A stretch of DNA of 64,000 nt. Origin: Aquisediminimonas sp031376385. GTDB lineage: Bacteria; Pseudomonadota; Alphaproteobacteria; Sphingomonadales; Sphingomonadaceae. Both the position numbers and the translations under genes were made by a program. The stretch lies in the NCBI GenBank assembly GCA_031376385.1, contig JANMDQ010000002.1, forward strand, positions 1 through 64,000, in the 5' to 3' direction. Under the pieces are notes generated by a model that was given only the letters and a program-made list of their open reading frames with translations, was not told the origin of the DNA and ran no database searches. Positions 25,486 through 33,858 of this stretch are shown piece by piece; the first letter of the stretch is position 1, and each line of letters begins with the position of its first letter.

Positions 25486-27078
25486 ATGAGCGAATATGAT
25501 ATCATCGTCATTGGCGGCGGATCAGGCGGAAGTGCCGTCGCGGGGCGTTTGTCCGAAGACCCGAGCCTTAGCGTCTGCGTGATCGAGGCAGGATCATCCA
25601 ACACCAGCTGGCGGATCAGAGCGCCGGGCATGATGCCCTTCATCCCCAAAAACGCGAACTGGCGCTTCGACACTGTTCCGCAAAAGGGCCTCAACGGCCG
25701 CACTGGGTTCCAACCACGCGGCAAGGGGCTGGGCGGATCGTCGGCTATCAACGCCATGGTCTACATCCGCGGCTGCGCTTGGGATTATGACAATTGGGAA
25801 GCACTTGGCTGCGACGGTTGGGCATACAAAGACGTGCTTCCCTATTTCAGGCGCGCCGAGGGCAATGTGCGCGGCGGCAATGAATTTCATGGGGGCGACG
25901 GGCCACTGACGGTCAGCGATCAGCTGTGGCCAAATTCCGGCAGCCTAGATTTTGTGGAGGCTGGTGCGGAACTGCAAATGCCCCGCACCGATGACTTCAA
26001 CGGCGCGCAGTTTGAAGGCGTCGGTATGTATCAAGTCACGCAACGCAAAGGCGAACGCTGGACATCTGCCCGGGCCTATGTCGAAGGCCCGCGCGATGCC
26101 GGACGTCTGACTGTTGAAACCGGCGCACTGGTGGAAAAGGTCATCATTGAAAACGGGCGCGCGGTTGGTGTTCAAGTCAAGCAAGGGCTGTTCGGCAGCA
26201 GCCGCGTGATCAAGGCGCGCAAAGCTGTGATCATGGCAGCGGGAGCATTTGGCACGCCGCAAACGCTGATGCTGTCTGGCATTGGCCCAGCAGAGCATTT
26301 GAAGTCGCACGGGATCACCGTGGTCCGCGACTGCCCGGCGGTGGGTTCTGATTTGCAGGACCATATCGATTATGTGGTTGCTGTTGAGACCGGCGGGACG
26401 GTGTTTAGTGGCAATAATCTGGCCACAGTGAAGAAGACCGCCGGCAATGTGTTCCGGTGGTGGAAGGACCGCACCGGCGGGCTCACAACGCCTTATGCAG
26501 AAGCTGGCGGCTTTGCCAAATCATCACCCGACAAACCAGTGGCCGATGTTCAGTTTCATTTCGTGCCAGCCATCCTGGAAGACCATGGGCGTGAGAAAGT
26601 GGCAGAAGCCGGCTATTCCATCCACGTTTGTGTGCTGCGCCCTGAAAGCCGGGGAACGGTGCGGCTGGCCAGTGCTGACCCCAAAGCAGCGCCGCTGATT
26701 GATCCGAATTTCTTGGATGATAAACGCGATCTGGAAGTGCTGAAAGCTGGAGTGCGGCTCGTCAATCAGATTATCGCTGCGCCGTCGCTTGCCAAGCACG
26801 GCGGCAAGGATCGCAACCCGACGCCTGCGGATGACGCTGCGTTGGAAACTCTGATCCGCAACCGGTCTGACACCGTATACCATCCCGTTGGCACTGCGCG
26901 GATGGGCGCGGATGCGGAGTCAGTATGCGATACGCGGCTGCGGGTACGCGGAGTCGTCGGCCTTTATATCGCAGACGCATCCGTGATGCCGCGGGTTGTA
27001 TCCGGCAATACCAACGCACCGTCCATCATGATTGGGGAGCGATGCGCGGATTTTGTGAAGGCTGATCTGGCGGGGTAG
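25486..27078 (+). CDS. GMC-family FAD-dependent oxidoreductase (choline dehydrogenase-like)
   Basis: A 530-aa flavoprotein. The FAD site is DIIVIGGGSGGSAVAGRLSED. GMC signature 1 is in GKGLGGSSAINAMVYIRG, and signature 2 is GAFGTPQTLMLSGIGPAEHL. The catalytic histidine is in YHPVGTARMG, with a second conserved position (Asn) near GNTNAPSIMIGER. Members oxidise diverse alcohols; the betaine pathway is not evident here, so a non-choline alcohol is equally likely. A GAGGAGA ribosome-binding site precedes ATG 25486. Confidence 0.92.
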   Translation: MSEYDIIVIGGGSGGSAVAGRLSEDPSLSVCVIEAGSSNTSWRIRAPGMMPFIPKNANWRFDTVPQKGLNGRTGFQPRGKGLGGSSAINAMVYIRGCAWDYDNWEALGCDGWAYKDVLPYFRRAEGNVRGGNEFHGGDGPLTVSDQLWPNSGSLDFVEAGAELQMPRTDDFNGAQFEGVGMYQVTQRKGERWTSARAYVEGPRDAGRLTVETGALVEKVIIENGRAVGVQVKQGLFGSSRVIKARKAVIMAAGAFGTPQTLMLSGIGPAEHLKSHGITVVRDCPAVGSDLQDHIDYVVAVETGGTVFSGNNLATVKKTAGNVFRWWKDRTGGLTTPYAEAGGFAKSSPDKPVADVQFHFVPAILEDHGREKVAEAGYSIHVCVLRPESRGTVRLASADPKAAPLIDPNFLDDKRDLEVLKAGVRLVNQIIAAPSLAKHGGKDRNPTPADDAALETLIRNRSDTVYHPVGTARMGADAESVCDTRLRVRGVVGLYIADASVMPRVVSGNTNAPSIMIGERCADFVKADLAG

Positions 27079-27094
27079 GGGCGAGTGTTCCCAC

Positions 27095-28120
27095 TCATCC
27101 CTTCTTCAAATGGCGCCGCCCCAGCAATTCAGCGATTTGCACAGCATTAAGTGCTGCCCCTTTGCGAAGGTTGTCGGATACGCACCAGAGGACCAGCCCG
27201 TTTTCAACAGTCGGGTCTTCGCGCACACGGCTGACGAAGGTCGCAAAGTCACCAACGCATTCAACAGGTGTAATATAGCCGCCGTCTTCGCGTTTATCGA
27301 CCAGCATCACGCCAGGGGCTTCGCGCAACAGGCTTTGGGCCTTTTTGGCTGAGATTTCATTTTCGAACTCAATCGTCACGGCTTCGCTATGACCCACAAA
27401 CACAGGCACACGCACGCAGGTGGCGGTGAGTTTGATTTTAGGATCGAGGATCTTCTTGGTCTCCACGACCATTTTCCATTCTTCCTTGGTTGATCCATCG
27501 TCAAGGAAACTGTCAATATGCGGGATCACGTTAAAGGCGATCTGCTTGGTGAACTTCTTGGGTTCCGCGCTGTCGCCGACAAAAATGTTACGCGACTGTT
27601 CAAACAGTTCATCCATGCCCGCTTTGCCAGCACCAGAAACCGACTGATAGGTGGAAACCACCACACGTTTGATCTTGGCATAATCGTGCAGCGGCTTGAG
27701 CGCGACGACGAGTTGAGCCGTTGAACAGTTGGGGTTCGCAATGATATTCTTGCGCTTATACCCGTCGATAGCGTCCGGGTTTACTTCCGGTACGATCAGC
27801 GGCACATCCGGGTCCATGCGGTAGAGCGAGCTATTGTCGATGACGACACAGCCTGCCGCTGCTGCTTTGGGTGCATAGATCGCCGTTGCTTCCGATCCGA
27901 CGGCAAACAGGGCCATATCCCACCCGGCCCAATCAAAATGTTCGATATTCTGGACCTTGAACTTACGGTCAGTATCCCCGTAATCAACATGTGTGCCGGT
28001 GCTGCGCGATGACGCCAGCACAGCCAGATCGTCCATCGGAAATTCCCGCTCCGCCAATATGTTCAGCATTTCCTGGCCGACATTCCCGGTGGCCCCAGCG
28101 ACAACGATACGATAACCCAT
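27095..28120 (-). CDS. asd: Aspartate-semialdehyde dehydrogenase
   Basis: A 341-aa enzyme that reduces aspartyl phosphate to aspartate semialdehyde with NADPH, feeding the lysine/DAP, threonine and methionine pathways. The N-terminal nucleotide-binding motif is VAGATGNVGQEML, the catalytic cysteine is in NPNCSTAQLV, and the catalytic histidine is in the HSEAVTIEF region. The start ATG 28120 lies 3 nt after the stop of the S9 peptidase, so the two are co-transcribed. It is convergent with the GMC gene, 16 nt apart. Confidence 0.96.
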   Translation of the reverse strand: MGYRIVVAGATGNVGQEMLNILAEREFPMDDLAVLASSRSTGTHVDYGDTDRKFKVQNIEHFDWAGWDMALFAVGSEATAIYAPKAAAAGCVVIDNSSLYRMDPDVPLIVPEVNPDAIDGYKRKNIIANPNCSTAQLVVALKPLHDYAKIKRVVVSTYQSVSGAGKAGMDELFEQSRNIFVGDSAEPKKFTKQIAFNVIPHIDSFLDDGSTKEEWKMVVETKKILDPKIKLTATCVRVPVFVGHSEAVTIEFENEISAKKAQSLLREAPGVMLVDKREDGGYITPVECVGDFATFVSRVREDPTVENGLVLWCVSDNLRKGAALNAVQIAELLGRRHLKKG

Positions 28121-28123
28121 GGT

Positions 28124-30328
28124 TCAGTCCCTATTCTTTACTTCGCGATTGAGGAAATTGAGGATCGACGTCCAGAGATGGACGCTGACCTTTGGCCCGC
28201 CGACCCGGTGTGTTTGCCCGGGATAAACCATCGTTTCAAATGGCACTGCTGCGCCCTGAAGCGCGCTCATGAGCGCCGTCGAATGGTCAAATACAACATT
28301 ATCATCCGCCATCCCGTGGATCAGCAGCAGCGGATCGGCGATTTTGGCCGCATTTGGGATTACGTCTGATTTGGCATAAGCATCAGGCACGACGCGTGGG
28401 TCGCCCATGTAACGCTCCGTATAATGGGTGTCATATAGCCCCCATTTGGTGACCGGCGCGCCGGATACGCCAGCGGCAAATGTGCCGGGGGCCGCCTGAA
28501 GGAGTTTGAGCGTCATGTAGCCGCCGTAAGACCAGCCGTAGACGGCGAGTTTGTCCGGATCGACATAGGATTGCCCTTTTAGCCACGCCACACCCGCCAG
28601 CTGGTCAGCGACTTCTACACTGCCCATCGCTTGGTAGATCGGGTCTTCAAACGCTTTCCCACGGTCCGGTGTGCCGCGCCCGTCGACTGAAAAGACGATC
28701 CAGCCTTTGTCGACAAGCAACTGATGCAAAGCGCCGCCCCATGTTGCAGTGACTTGGCGCCCGGCCCCTGGCCCACCGTAGACTTGCAAAAAGACCGGGT
28801 AGCGTTTGCCGGCCTCCATCTTGGGCAGCAGCAATTTGGTCTGCAGCACAGTGCCATCGGCGGCTTTGATCGTCCCATATTGCGGTGCCGTATGGCTGGT
28901 GAGATAAGGAGCATAGGGATGCCCGGCACCAAGGGCATTTTCCTCAATCCACGCCATGCGCTTGCCATCGGCCCCAGCCAGATAGACCTGATCGGGCTGG
29001 TTGGGGGATGAGTGGGTGATGATCGCCCGGTTCGCGGCCTTGTTCATCGTGACACTGTGCCAGCCGCCGCGCGGGGTCAGCAAAATCGGTTCACCTCCTT
29101 TGATCGGTAGGCTGTAGAGATGCTGTTCAATCGGCGTTTCGCGGTTGGCCGTGAAATGGAGCGTGCCCGCCGCCTCGTCCAAGCCCGCGATGCTGCGAAC
29201 CATCCAGCCACCTTTGGTCAGCTGCGTCCATTTTCCGCCGTTGATGCGGTAGATGTGGTTGTATCCGTCCTTCTCTGAGGTCCAAAGCAAGCTGCCATCT
29301 TTCAGGAAGCGCAAGTTCTCGTGCAGGTTCAGCCAAGTCCTTGACGTTTCAGAGAACAGGATTTTTGATGCACCAGTCGCTGCGGAGACGGTCAAGACAT
29401 CCAGTGTCTTCTGATCGCGCGATTGGCGTTGCACCATCAGGGTCTTGCCGTCCGGTGCCCAATCGACACGAGCGAGGTAAATGTCCGGATTTTCGCCCAT
29501 ATCGACGCGCACCTCGCCTGACCCGTCAGACTTGATGATGTGGAGCGAAACAATCGCATTATCTGTGCCTGCAAGCGGGTAGCGCTGGTCGAACACCTTC
29601 GTGCCGTCTGCGCCGATCGCGGCGCGGCTTACGACCGCAACAGGTTCTTCATCGACGCGCGCCACGGCGATCCGGCTGTCATCGGGGGACCACCAATGGC
29701 CCCGCGTCCGGTCCATTTCTTCCTGCGCGACAAATTCAGCGACGCCCCAGCTGACCAAGCCCTTGCCCTCTGTGGTCAGTGCGCGTTCTTTGCCCGCCGC
29801 CCGATCAAGCACAAACAGGTTCTGATCGCGGATGAAGGACACGAAGCCGCCTTTGGGGCTCATCGTCGCGTCGAGTTCGCCTGCCTGTGTCGCGGTGAGC
29901 CGCGTGACTTTGCCCGCCAAGTCAGCAAGGAAAATGTCACCATCCAGCGGCACCAGGATCGACTGGCTGTCGGGCGACCAATCATAAGCGACAATGCCTT
30001 TGCTTCCTCCGATCCGGGCGCGTTCGCGCTGCATCTTTTCTGCTTCGGACAGTTCGGCACCCGTGCCGATTTTCAAACTATCGACCAGCATCCGCCATGT
30101 GCCGGTTGCCGTGTCGAGCGCCCACAAGTCAAAGCGTTCCCGATCATCAGCGCGCGGGCGCAGCGACGTGAGATATTTGCCATCGGGCGAAAGCTTGACC
30201 GCGCGCGGCGCAGGTCCATTGATCGAAGGCGAGGCGAAAACACGCTCAAGCGTCAGGGGCTTATCTTGCGCCATTGCTGTGCCTCCAAGCGAGAGGAGCG
30301 CAGCTGCATATGCTGTCCATCTTATCAT
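28124..30328 (-). CDS. Dipeptidyl peptidase IV-like S9 serine peptidase, exported
   Basis: A 734-aa prolyl oligopeptidase-family protein with a signal peptide (MIRWTAYAAALLSLGGTAMAQ region). An N-terminal eight-bladed beta-propeller (DPP-IV type, about 40-480) includes the EFVAQEEMDR segment, matching the Glu-Glu motif that binds the substrate N-terminus. The alpha/beta hydrolase domain has nucleophile Ser in YGWSYGGYM, Asp in HGMADDNVVF and His in GQTHRVGG. It releases X-Pro dipeptides, probably in the periplasm. It begins just past the rplS terminator and is followed by asd. Confidence 0.93.
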   Translation of the reverse strand: MIRWTAYAAALLSLGGTAMAQDKPLTLERVFASPSINGPAPRAVKLSPDGKYLTSLRPRADDRERFDLWALDTATGTWRMLVDSLKIGTGAELSEAEKMQRERARIGGSKGIVAYDWSPDSQSILVPLDGDIFLADLAGKVTRLTATQAGELDATMSPKGGFVSFIRDQNLFVLDRAAGKERALTTEGKGLVSWGVAEFVAQEEMDRTRGHWWSPDDSRIAVARVDEEPVAVVSRAAIGADGTKVFDQRYPLAGTDNAIVSLHIIKSDGSGEVRVDMGENPDIYLARVDWAPDGKTLMVQRQSRDQKTLDVLTVSAATGASKILFSETSRTWLNLHENLRFLKDGSLLWTSEKDGYNHIYRINGGKWTQLTKGGWMVRSIAGLDEAAGTLHFTANRETPIEQHLYSLPIKGGEPILLTPRGGWHSVTMNKAANRAIITHSSPNQPDQVYLAGADGKRMAWIEENALGAGHPYAPYLTSHTAPQYGTIKAADGTVLQTKLLLPKMEAGKRYPVFLQVYGGPGAGRQVTATWGGALHQLLVDKGWIVFSVDGRGTPDRGKAFEDPIYQAMGSVEVADQLAGVAWLKGQSYVDPDKLAVYGWSYGGYMTLKLLQAAPGTFAAGVSGAPVTKWGLYDTHYTERYMGDPRVVPDAYAKSDVIPNAAKIADPLLLIHGMADDNVVFDHSTALMSALQGAAVPFETMVYPGQTHRVGGPKVSVHLWTSILNFLNREVKNRD

Positions 30329-30347
30329 GTCCTACTCCACAAACCGA

Positions 30348-30385
30348 AAAAGGGCCGGGACCCTGTCTTGGATCCCGGCCCTTTT
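30348..30385 (-). terminator. Rho-independent terminator of the rpsP-rplS operon
   Basis: A perfect 13-bp stem AAAAGGGCCGGGA / TCCCGGCCCTTTT with a 12-nt loop. It lies about 30 nt after the rplS stop and is followed on the minus strand by a T-run. Confidence 0.9.
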
Positions 30386-30412
30386 GGCAACTCGCTTAAC
30401 AAACGAACGGGA

Positions 30413-30814
30413 TCAGGCGTCAGAGCCTGTTTTCTTCGCTGCGTCTGTAATTCGTGTGTCCCGGCGCTCGGCAATCCGCGCCGATTTACCGCGGCGTCCG
30501 CGCAGATAATAAAGTTTGGCACGGCGCACAGCGCCCTTGCGGACGACTTCGATGCTGTCGATGTTAGGTGAATAGAGCGGGAACACACGCTCTACACCTT
30601 CGCCGAACGAAATTTTCCGCACAGTGAAGTTGGAGCCAATGCCCTTGTTAGAGCGTGCAATGCACACGCCTTCGTAATTCTGAACGCGGGTGCGTTCTCC
30701 TTCGATCACCTTCACGCCGACTTTCAGCGTATCGCCGGGGCGAAAATCAGGGATCGTACGGCCTTCGGTCATTTTGGCGATCTGTTCCGCCTCGATTGTC
30801 TGGATGAGGTTCAT
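30413..30814 (-). CDS. rplS: 50S ribosomal protein L19
   Basis: A 133-aa large-subunit protein at the 30S-50S interface. It begins MNLIQTIEAEQIAKMTEGR and contains the typical RPGDTLKVGVKVIEGERTRVQ block (abbreviated) and the basic YYLRGRRGKSARI. The start at 30814 is chosen by family alignment; the longer frame reads into trmD. It is the last gene of the ribosomal operon and is followed by a strong terminator. Confidence 0.97.
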   Translation of the reverse strand: MNLIQTIEAEQIAKMTEGRTIPDFRPGDTLKVGVKVIEGERTRVQNYEGVCIARSNKGIGSNFTVRKISFGEGVERVFPLYSPNIDSIEVVRKGAVRRAKLYYLRGRRGKSARIAERRDTRITDAAKKTGSDA

Positions 30815-30821
30815 GCCCCAG

Positions 30822-31760
30822 TTAGTCCTTATTCTTTTGTCGCGCGTCATGGGCAGGATGAACCCGAGTGCCGATATGGCGCTCCCAAAGGTCCGGCCTG
30901 CGTAACCGTGTATCGATCTCGGACTGCGACTTGCGCCACGCTTCGATCTTCGCATGATCCCCCGATCGCAACACTTGCGGGATCATCCGCCCTTCCCAAT
31001 CAGCGGGTCGGGTGTATTGCGGATATTCGACGAGGCCGTTCTCAAACGACTCTTCAATACCACTACAAGACGCGCCCATTACGCCGGGAAGCAGCCGAAT
31101 GCAAGCATCGAGCAGCATCAGCGCCGCAGGTTCGCCGCCCGAGAGCACAATATCCCCGACGCTGACCTGTTCGATCTGCGAGTAAGCATCAAACAGCCGT
31201 TCGTCGAACCCTTCAAAGCGCCCGCAGATCAGCGTGACGCCGGGGCCTTGGGCAAGTTGCCTGATGCGCGCTTGAGTGATGGGCGTGCCGCGCGGGGTAA
31301 GGGCAAGGATGGGTTTGTCCCTCTCCCCTTGAGGGAGAGGGGCAGCGGAGCTAAGCGACGCAGGGTGAGGGGTCGGGCGCGCCGAAATTGGATTGCCCAG
31401 CGACTCCACGCTTGCTGCGCGTCGCTCTGCGGCCCCTCTCCCTTCCGCCGCTGCGCGTCTCCTTCCCTCTCCCTCAAGGGGAGAGGGGTTTCTTTGCAAC
31501 GACTGCGCCGTGCCGGGGAGGATTTGCGTTTGAGCAAACTCCACAGCACGCGCCAGAACATCAGCGCGCAACACCATCCCAGCCCCGCCCCCCGCAGGCG
31601 TATCATCCACCGTCCGGTGCTTGTCGCTCGCAAAGTCGCGCAGTTGGATGGGCGTGCAAGACCATATTCCCTCTGCCAGCGCTCTGCCTGCCAGCGAGAC
31701 TCCGAGCGGGCCGGGGAACATCTCGGGGTAGAGGGTGATGATTTGGGCTTGGAAGGTCAT
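30822..31760 (-). CDS. trmD: tRNA (guanine-N1-)-methyltransferase with in-frame repeat insertion
   Basis: TrmD methylates G37 of tRNAs using S-adenosylmethionine and prevents frameshifting. At 312 aa it is about 60-70 aa longer than usual. The SPOUT core motifs are present: RDFASDKHRTVDDTPAGGGAGMVL (in part), TLICGRFEGFDERL and GDIVLSGGEPAALMLLDA, the trefoil-knot SAM site. Between ADVLARAVEFAQ and ILALTPRGTPITQ, about 60 low-complexity residues (NPSPLEGEG ... PLPQGERD) are encoded by a 170-nt palindromic element. The insertion keeps the frame and falls in a loop before the knot, so the enzyme is probably still active. Its start overlaps the upstream hypothetical gene (ATGA). Confidence 0.95.
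   Translation of the reverse strand: MTFQAQIITLYPEMFPGPLGVSLAGRALAEGIWSCTPIQLRDFASDKHRTVDDTPAGGGAGMVLRADVLARAVEFAQTQILPGTAQSLQRNPSPLEGEGRRRAAAEGRGAAERRAASVESLGNPISARPTPHPASLSSAAPLPQGERDKPILALTPRGTPITQARIRQLAQGPGVTLICGRFEGFDERLFDAYSQIEQVSVGDIVLSGGEPAALMLLDACIRLLPGVMGASCSGIEESFENGLVEYPQYTRPADWEGRMIPQVLRSGDHAKIEAWRKSQSEIDTRLRRPDLWERHIGTRVHPAHDARQKNKD
31319..31488. repeat. Palindromic repeat element inserted in frame in trmD
   Basis: Outer arms of 23-24 nt (31319-31342 and 31465-31488) are near-perfect inverted copies. Each arm is itself a small palindrome (CCCCTTGAGGG core), and further inverted sequence lies inside. It is translated as part of TrmD. It looks like a mobile intergenic-type repeat that has entered a coding region, comparable in principle to Rickettsia palindromic elements. 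Confidence 0.85.
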
Positions 31761-32110
31761 TCCGAAGACTGCTGACGTCGAATGAAATTTAGTTGCCGTT
31801 GCGCTTCATTAACCGCTTGGTCGTCCCAGTCACACTCTCGCCTTGTCGCGGGAAAGACATGTCTTTTCTCGGAAAAGCCATAAAATATAGTTCCATGAAG
31901 TCCTTGAATTTGTTGCTTGTCCGCCGGGCGGTTCCAAACACCTTCAAATGCTATCGCCAGTTGAGCAGCAGGAAGTCTTGTTTCCAGCTCTTCGGCAAAA
32001 GCTAAATCTTGACCTTTGGTTGAAAATATTATCGAGAACTGCTGGTCTGTAAATTCAAACACGGAAAATGTGCAGTTTTCAGCACCATCGATGATCTGAA
32101 CATTTTTCAT
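31757..32110 (-). CDS. Hypothetical protein between vapC and trmD
   Basis: A 117-aa cytoplasmic protein that I do not recognise. It begins at ATG 32110 (MKNVQIIDGAENCTFSVFEF), overlapping the vapC stop as TGATG, and ends by overlapping the trmD start (ATGA). Its middle has alternating hydrophobic strands and GLHGTIFYGFSEKRHVFPATRR (in part), followed by a charged C-terminus rich in Gln and Arg. The start may be extended to 32122. It could be a third member of the vapBC module or an older resident of the trmD operon; position alone cannot decide. Confidence 0.7.
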   Translation of the reverse strand: MKNVQIIDGAENCTFSVFEFTDQQFSIIFSTKGQDLAFAEELETRLPAAQLAIAFEGVWNRPADKQQIQGLHGTIFYGFSEKRHVFPATRRECDWDDQAVNEAQRQLNFIRRQQSSE

Positions 32111-32487
32111 CAAACCGTCCAATTCTCAACCTTTAACCCGGGCATGTCCTTAAAATCGCTCTCGTCAGTCGTAACAAGCGTCAAACCAAGTGAAATTGCG
32201 TGGGCACCGATAAAGCGATCAAGGTTGCCACGATAAAACGGGATCGCGGCGTAGGCATCTGCCGCGCTTGAATCGAACGGCAACACTTCGATCTGGGCAA
32301 ACAGGGCTTCCGCCCGGTCAACTTGATCCCGCGCCTTGGCGCCCAGCATAACCTCTGCGCGGACAATTGCTGACGTTACAATCTGTTCCCGCTTGCACGA
32401 TTCCATCCGGTGCCGAACCTTTTCGCCCCGACCATCCAGCAGATAAATACAAATGTTGGTATCAATTAGAAAAAGAGGCTCAGCCAT
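32110..32487 (-). CDS. vapC: VapC-type PIN-domain toxin
   Basis: A 125-aa PIN-domain ribonuclease. The acidic residues are visible: D in FLIDTNICIYLL, E in RAEVMLGA, and D residues in VTTDESDFKDMPGL. VapC toxins cleave tRNA or rRNA when freed from VapB. The start at 32487 (MAEPLFLIDTN) overlaps the vapB stop by 8 nt, as is common in vapBC; a longer start at 32502 or 32526 is possible. It lies inside the rpsP-rimM-trmD-rplS operon, which is unusual. Confidence 0.9.
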   Translation of the reverse strand: MAEPLFLIDTNICIYLLDGRGEKVRHRMESCKREQIVTSAIVRAEVMLGAKARDQVDRAEALFAQIEVLPFDSSAADAYAAIPFYRGNLDRFIGAHAISLGLTLVTTDESDFKDMPGLKVENWTV

Positions 32488-32734
32488 TTTGACGGCCGAC
32501 ATCCCAGTCGCGTGGGTTCTCGTCACATGGCGGACGGCTTATGCCCGGAACAGACCCATAGATGCCTTCAAGATCGATATACTCATTCCGAGAGGCCATT
32601 GGCGCTGCGATCAGATTGCCGTGTTCTTGACGGACCCGCATCATATCACCAGCTTTAAGGCCCAACGCCTTGGGTAAACGCAAAGCAACTGAGTTACCCG
32701 ATTGAAAAATTTTTGCCTCAAACTCTCGGCCCAT
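32480..32734 (-). CDS. vapB: VapB-type antitoxin (AbrB/MazE-like)
   Basis: An 84-aa antitoxin with an N-terminal swapped-hairpin DNA-binding domain (EAKIFQSGNSVALRLPKAL). A C-terminal tail, IYGSVPGISRPPCDENPRDWD (abbreviated), would wrap around VapC. A GGAGAG site precedes ATG 32734. A GTATATAC palindrome 24-31 nt upstream could be both its -10 region and its operator. Confidence 0.9.
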   Translation of the reverse strand: MGREFEAKIFQSGNSVALRLPKALGLKAGDMMRVRQEHGNLIAAPMASRNEYIDLEGIYGSVPGISRPPCDENPRDWDVGRQNG

Positions 32735-32757
32735 AGCGCTCTCCGTGTTTACCGGAC

Positions 32758-32765
32758 GTATATAC
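32758..32765. promoter_or_regulatory. GTATATAC palindrome, possible vapBC operator/promoter
   Basis: An 8-nt perfect palindrome upstream of vapB that overlaps the rimM stop codon by one base. AbrB-type VapB antitoxins often bind such AT-rich palindromes. The call rests only on position and symmetry. Confidence 0.35.
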
Positions 32766-33241
32766 TAACCCACAAACCGAGCGTCAACGATGATCCGCTC
32801 TCCCCATTCCGGCACGGCTTCCGCATTCATAGGGACCATAAACCGTTTTTTGTCAGGGCCTTCTATTTCCAGCACATCACCTGCGCCGAAATTTTCAACG
32901 GCGACACAGTTGCCCATTGCGGCTCCATCAGTCGATACGCAGGGAAGGCCGATCAGGTCGGCGTGATAATATTCACCGTCGGCCAGCGGCGGGAGGGCGT
33001 CCCGGGGCACGGTAAGTTCGGTGCCGCGCGCGGCGTCTGCGCCGTTGCGGTCCGTGATTTCGGCAAAGCGCGCGATGATGCTATTGCCGGGGCGGAGGCT
33101 GGTGAGAGTCAGCGTTCCGCCGTTGAAGCTTTTATGCGCCTTTACCGCGCCGACATCTTCGGCGAAAAGTTTCAGGCGCACCTCGCCCGCCACGCCGTGC
33201 GCGCCAATGATGACGGCCAGCGTGACGGGGCGATCACACAT
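32765..33241 (-). CDS. rimM: Ribosome maturation factor RimM
   Basis: A 158-aa 16S rRNA processing factor needed for 30S head assembly, binding ribosomal protein S19. The N-terminal barrel shows VIIGAHGVAGEVRLKLF and the PRC-barrel part shows GEYYHADLIGLPC and FMVPMNAEAVPE. It follows rpsP by 3 nt. In most bacteria trmD would follow directly; here vapB, vapC and a hypothetical gene intervene. Confidence 0.95.
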   Translation of the reverse strand: MCDRPVTLAVIIGAHGVAGEVRLKLFAEDVGAVKAHKSFNGGTLTLTSLRPGNSIIARFAEITDRNGADAARGTELTVPRDALPPLADGEYYHADLIGLPCVSTDGAAMGNCVAVENFGAGDVLEIEGPDKKRFMVPMNAEAVPEWGERIIVDARFVG

Positions 33242-33244
33242 GGT

Positions 33245-33823
33245 TTAACCTTCTGCCTTTTCCTCAGCGGCGGGCTCTGCGGCCGCGGCTTCTTCAGCAG
33301 CGGCTTCAGCAGCTTCTGCTTCCACTGGCGCTGCTTCGCCGGCGGTTTCTTCAGCAACTGGAGCCTCTTCGGCTACGACTTCTGGCTCTGGCGCAGGTGC
33401 AGCGGCCGCTTCTTCGGCGGCAGCCTTGGCGGCTTCGGCGGCTTCGGCAGCAGCAACCTTGGCTGCGGCTTCTGCTTCAACCTTGGCAGCAGCTTTCTTT
33501 TCTAACTCTTCGATACGCTCAAGCGCCTTTTCGCCAGGCTTGCCCTTGTTCGGGTTGTTGCGGGCGGGGCGCTCACGCAGGCCAGCCACGTCCAAGAAGC
33601 GGGCGACGCGGTCGGTCGGCTGCGCGCCAACGCTCAACCAATGAGTCAAACGTTCGCTGTTCAGGGTAACGCGGTTGGCATCATCCTTGGCAAGCATGGG
33701 GTTGTAAGTGCCGACCTTTTCAATGAACTGGCCATCACGAGGCGAACGCGCATCCGCCACAACGATCCGGTAATAAGGGCGCTTTTTAGAACCACCGCGC
33801 GACAAACGAATTGAAACTGCCAT
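33245..33823 (-). CDS. rpsP: 30S ribosomal protein S16 with long Ala/Glu-rich tail
   Basis: S16 assembles early with the 5' domain of 16S rRNA. The conserved domain (residues 1-about 80: MAVSIRLSRGGSKKRPYYR, GQFIEKVGTYNPML, HWLSVGAQPTDRVARFL) is normal. A tail of about 110 residues made of Ala, Glu, Val and Pro with a Lys-rich start follows, bringing the protein to 192 aa. Extended tails occur in alphaproteobacterial S16, but this one is long. The start at 33823 is chosen because upstream codons come from a dispersed repeat. Confidence 0.96.
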   Translation of the reverse strand: MAVSIRLSRGGSKKRPYYRIVVADARSPRDGQFIEKVGTYNPMLAKDDANRVTLNSERLTHWLSVGAQPTDRVARFLDVAGLRERPARNNPNKGKPGEKALERIEELEKKAAAKVEAEAAAKVAAAEAAEAAKAAAEEAAAAPAPEPEVVAEEAPVAEETAGEAAPVEAEAAEAAAEEAAAAEPAAEEKAEG

Positions 33824-33858
33824 TTTTTCTTCCTTCTTTTTAATCCAAAAACCAAAAC

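Noticed and set aside
29540..30571. 343-aa open frame on the plus strand
   Set aside because: It is the complement of the S9 peptidase and rplS genes; the minus-strand products match known families throughout.
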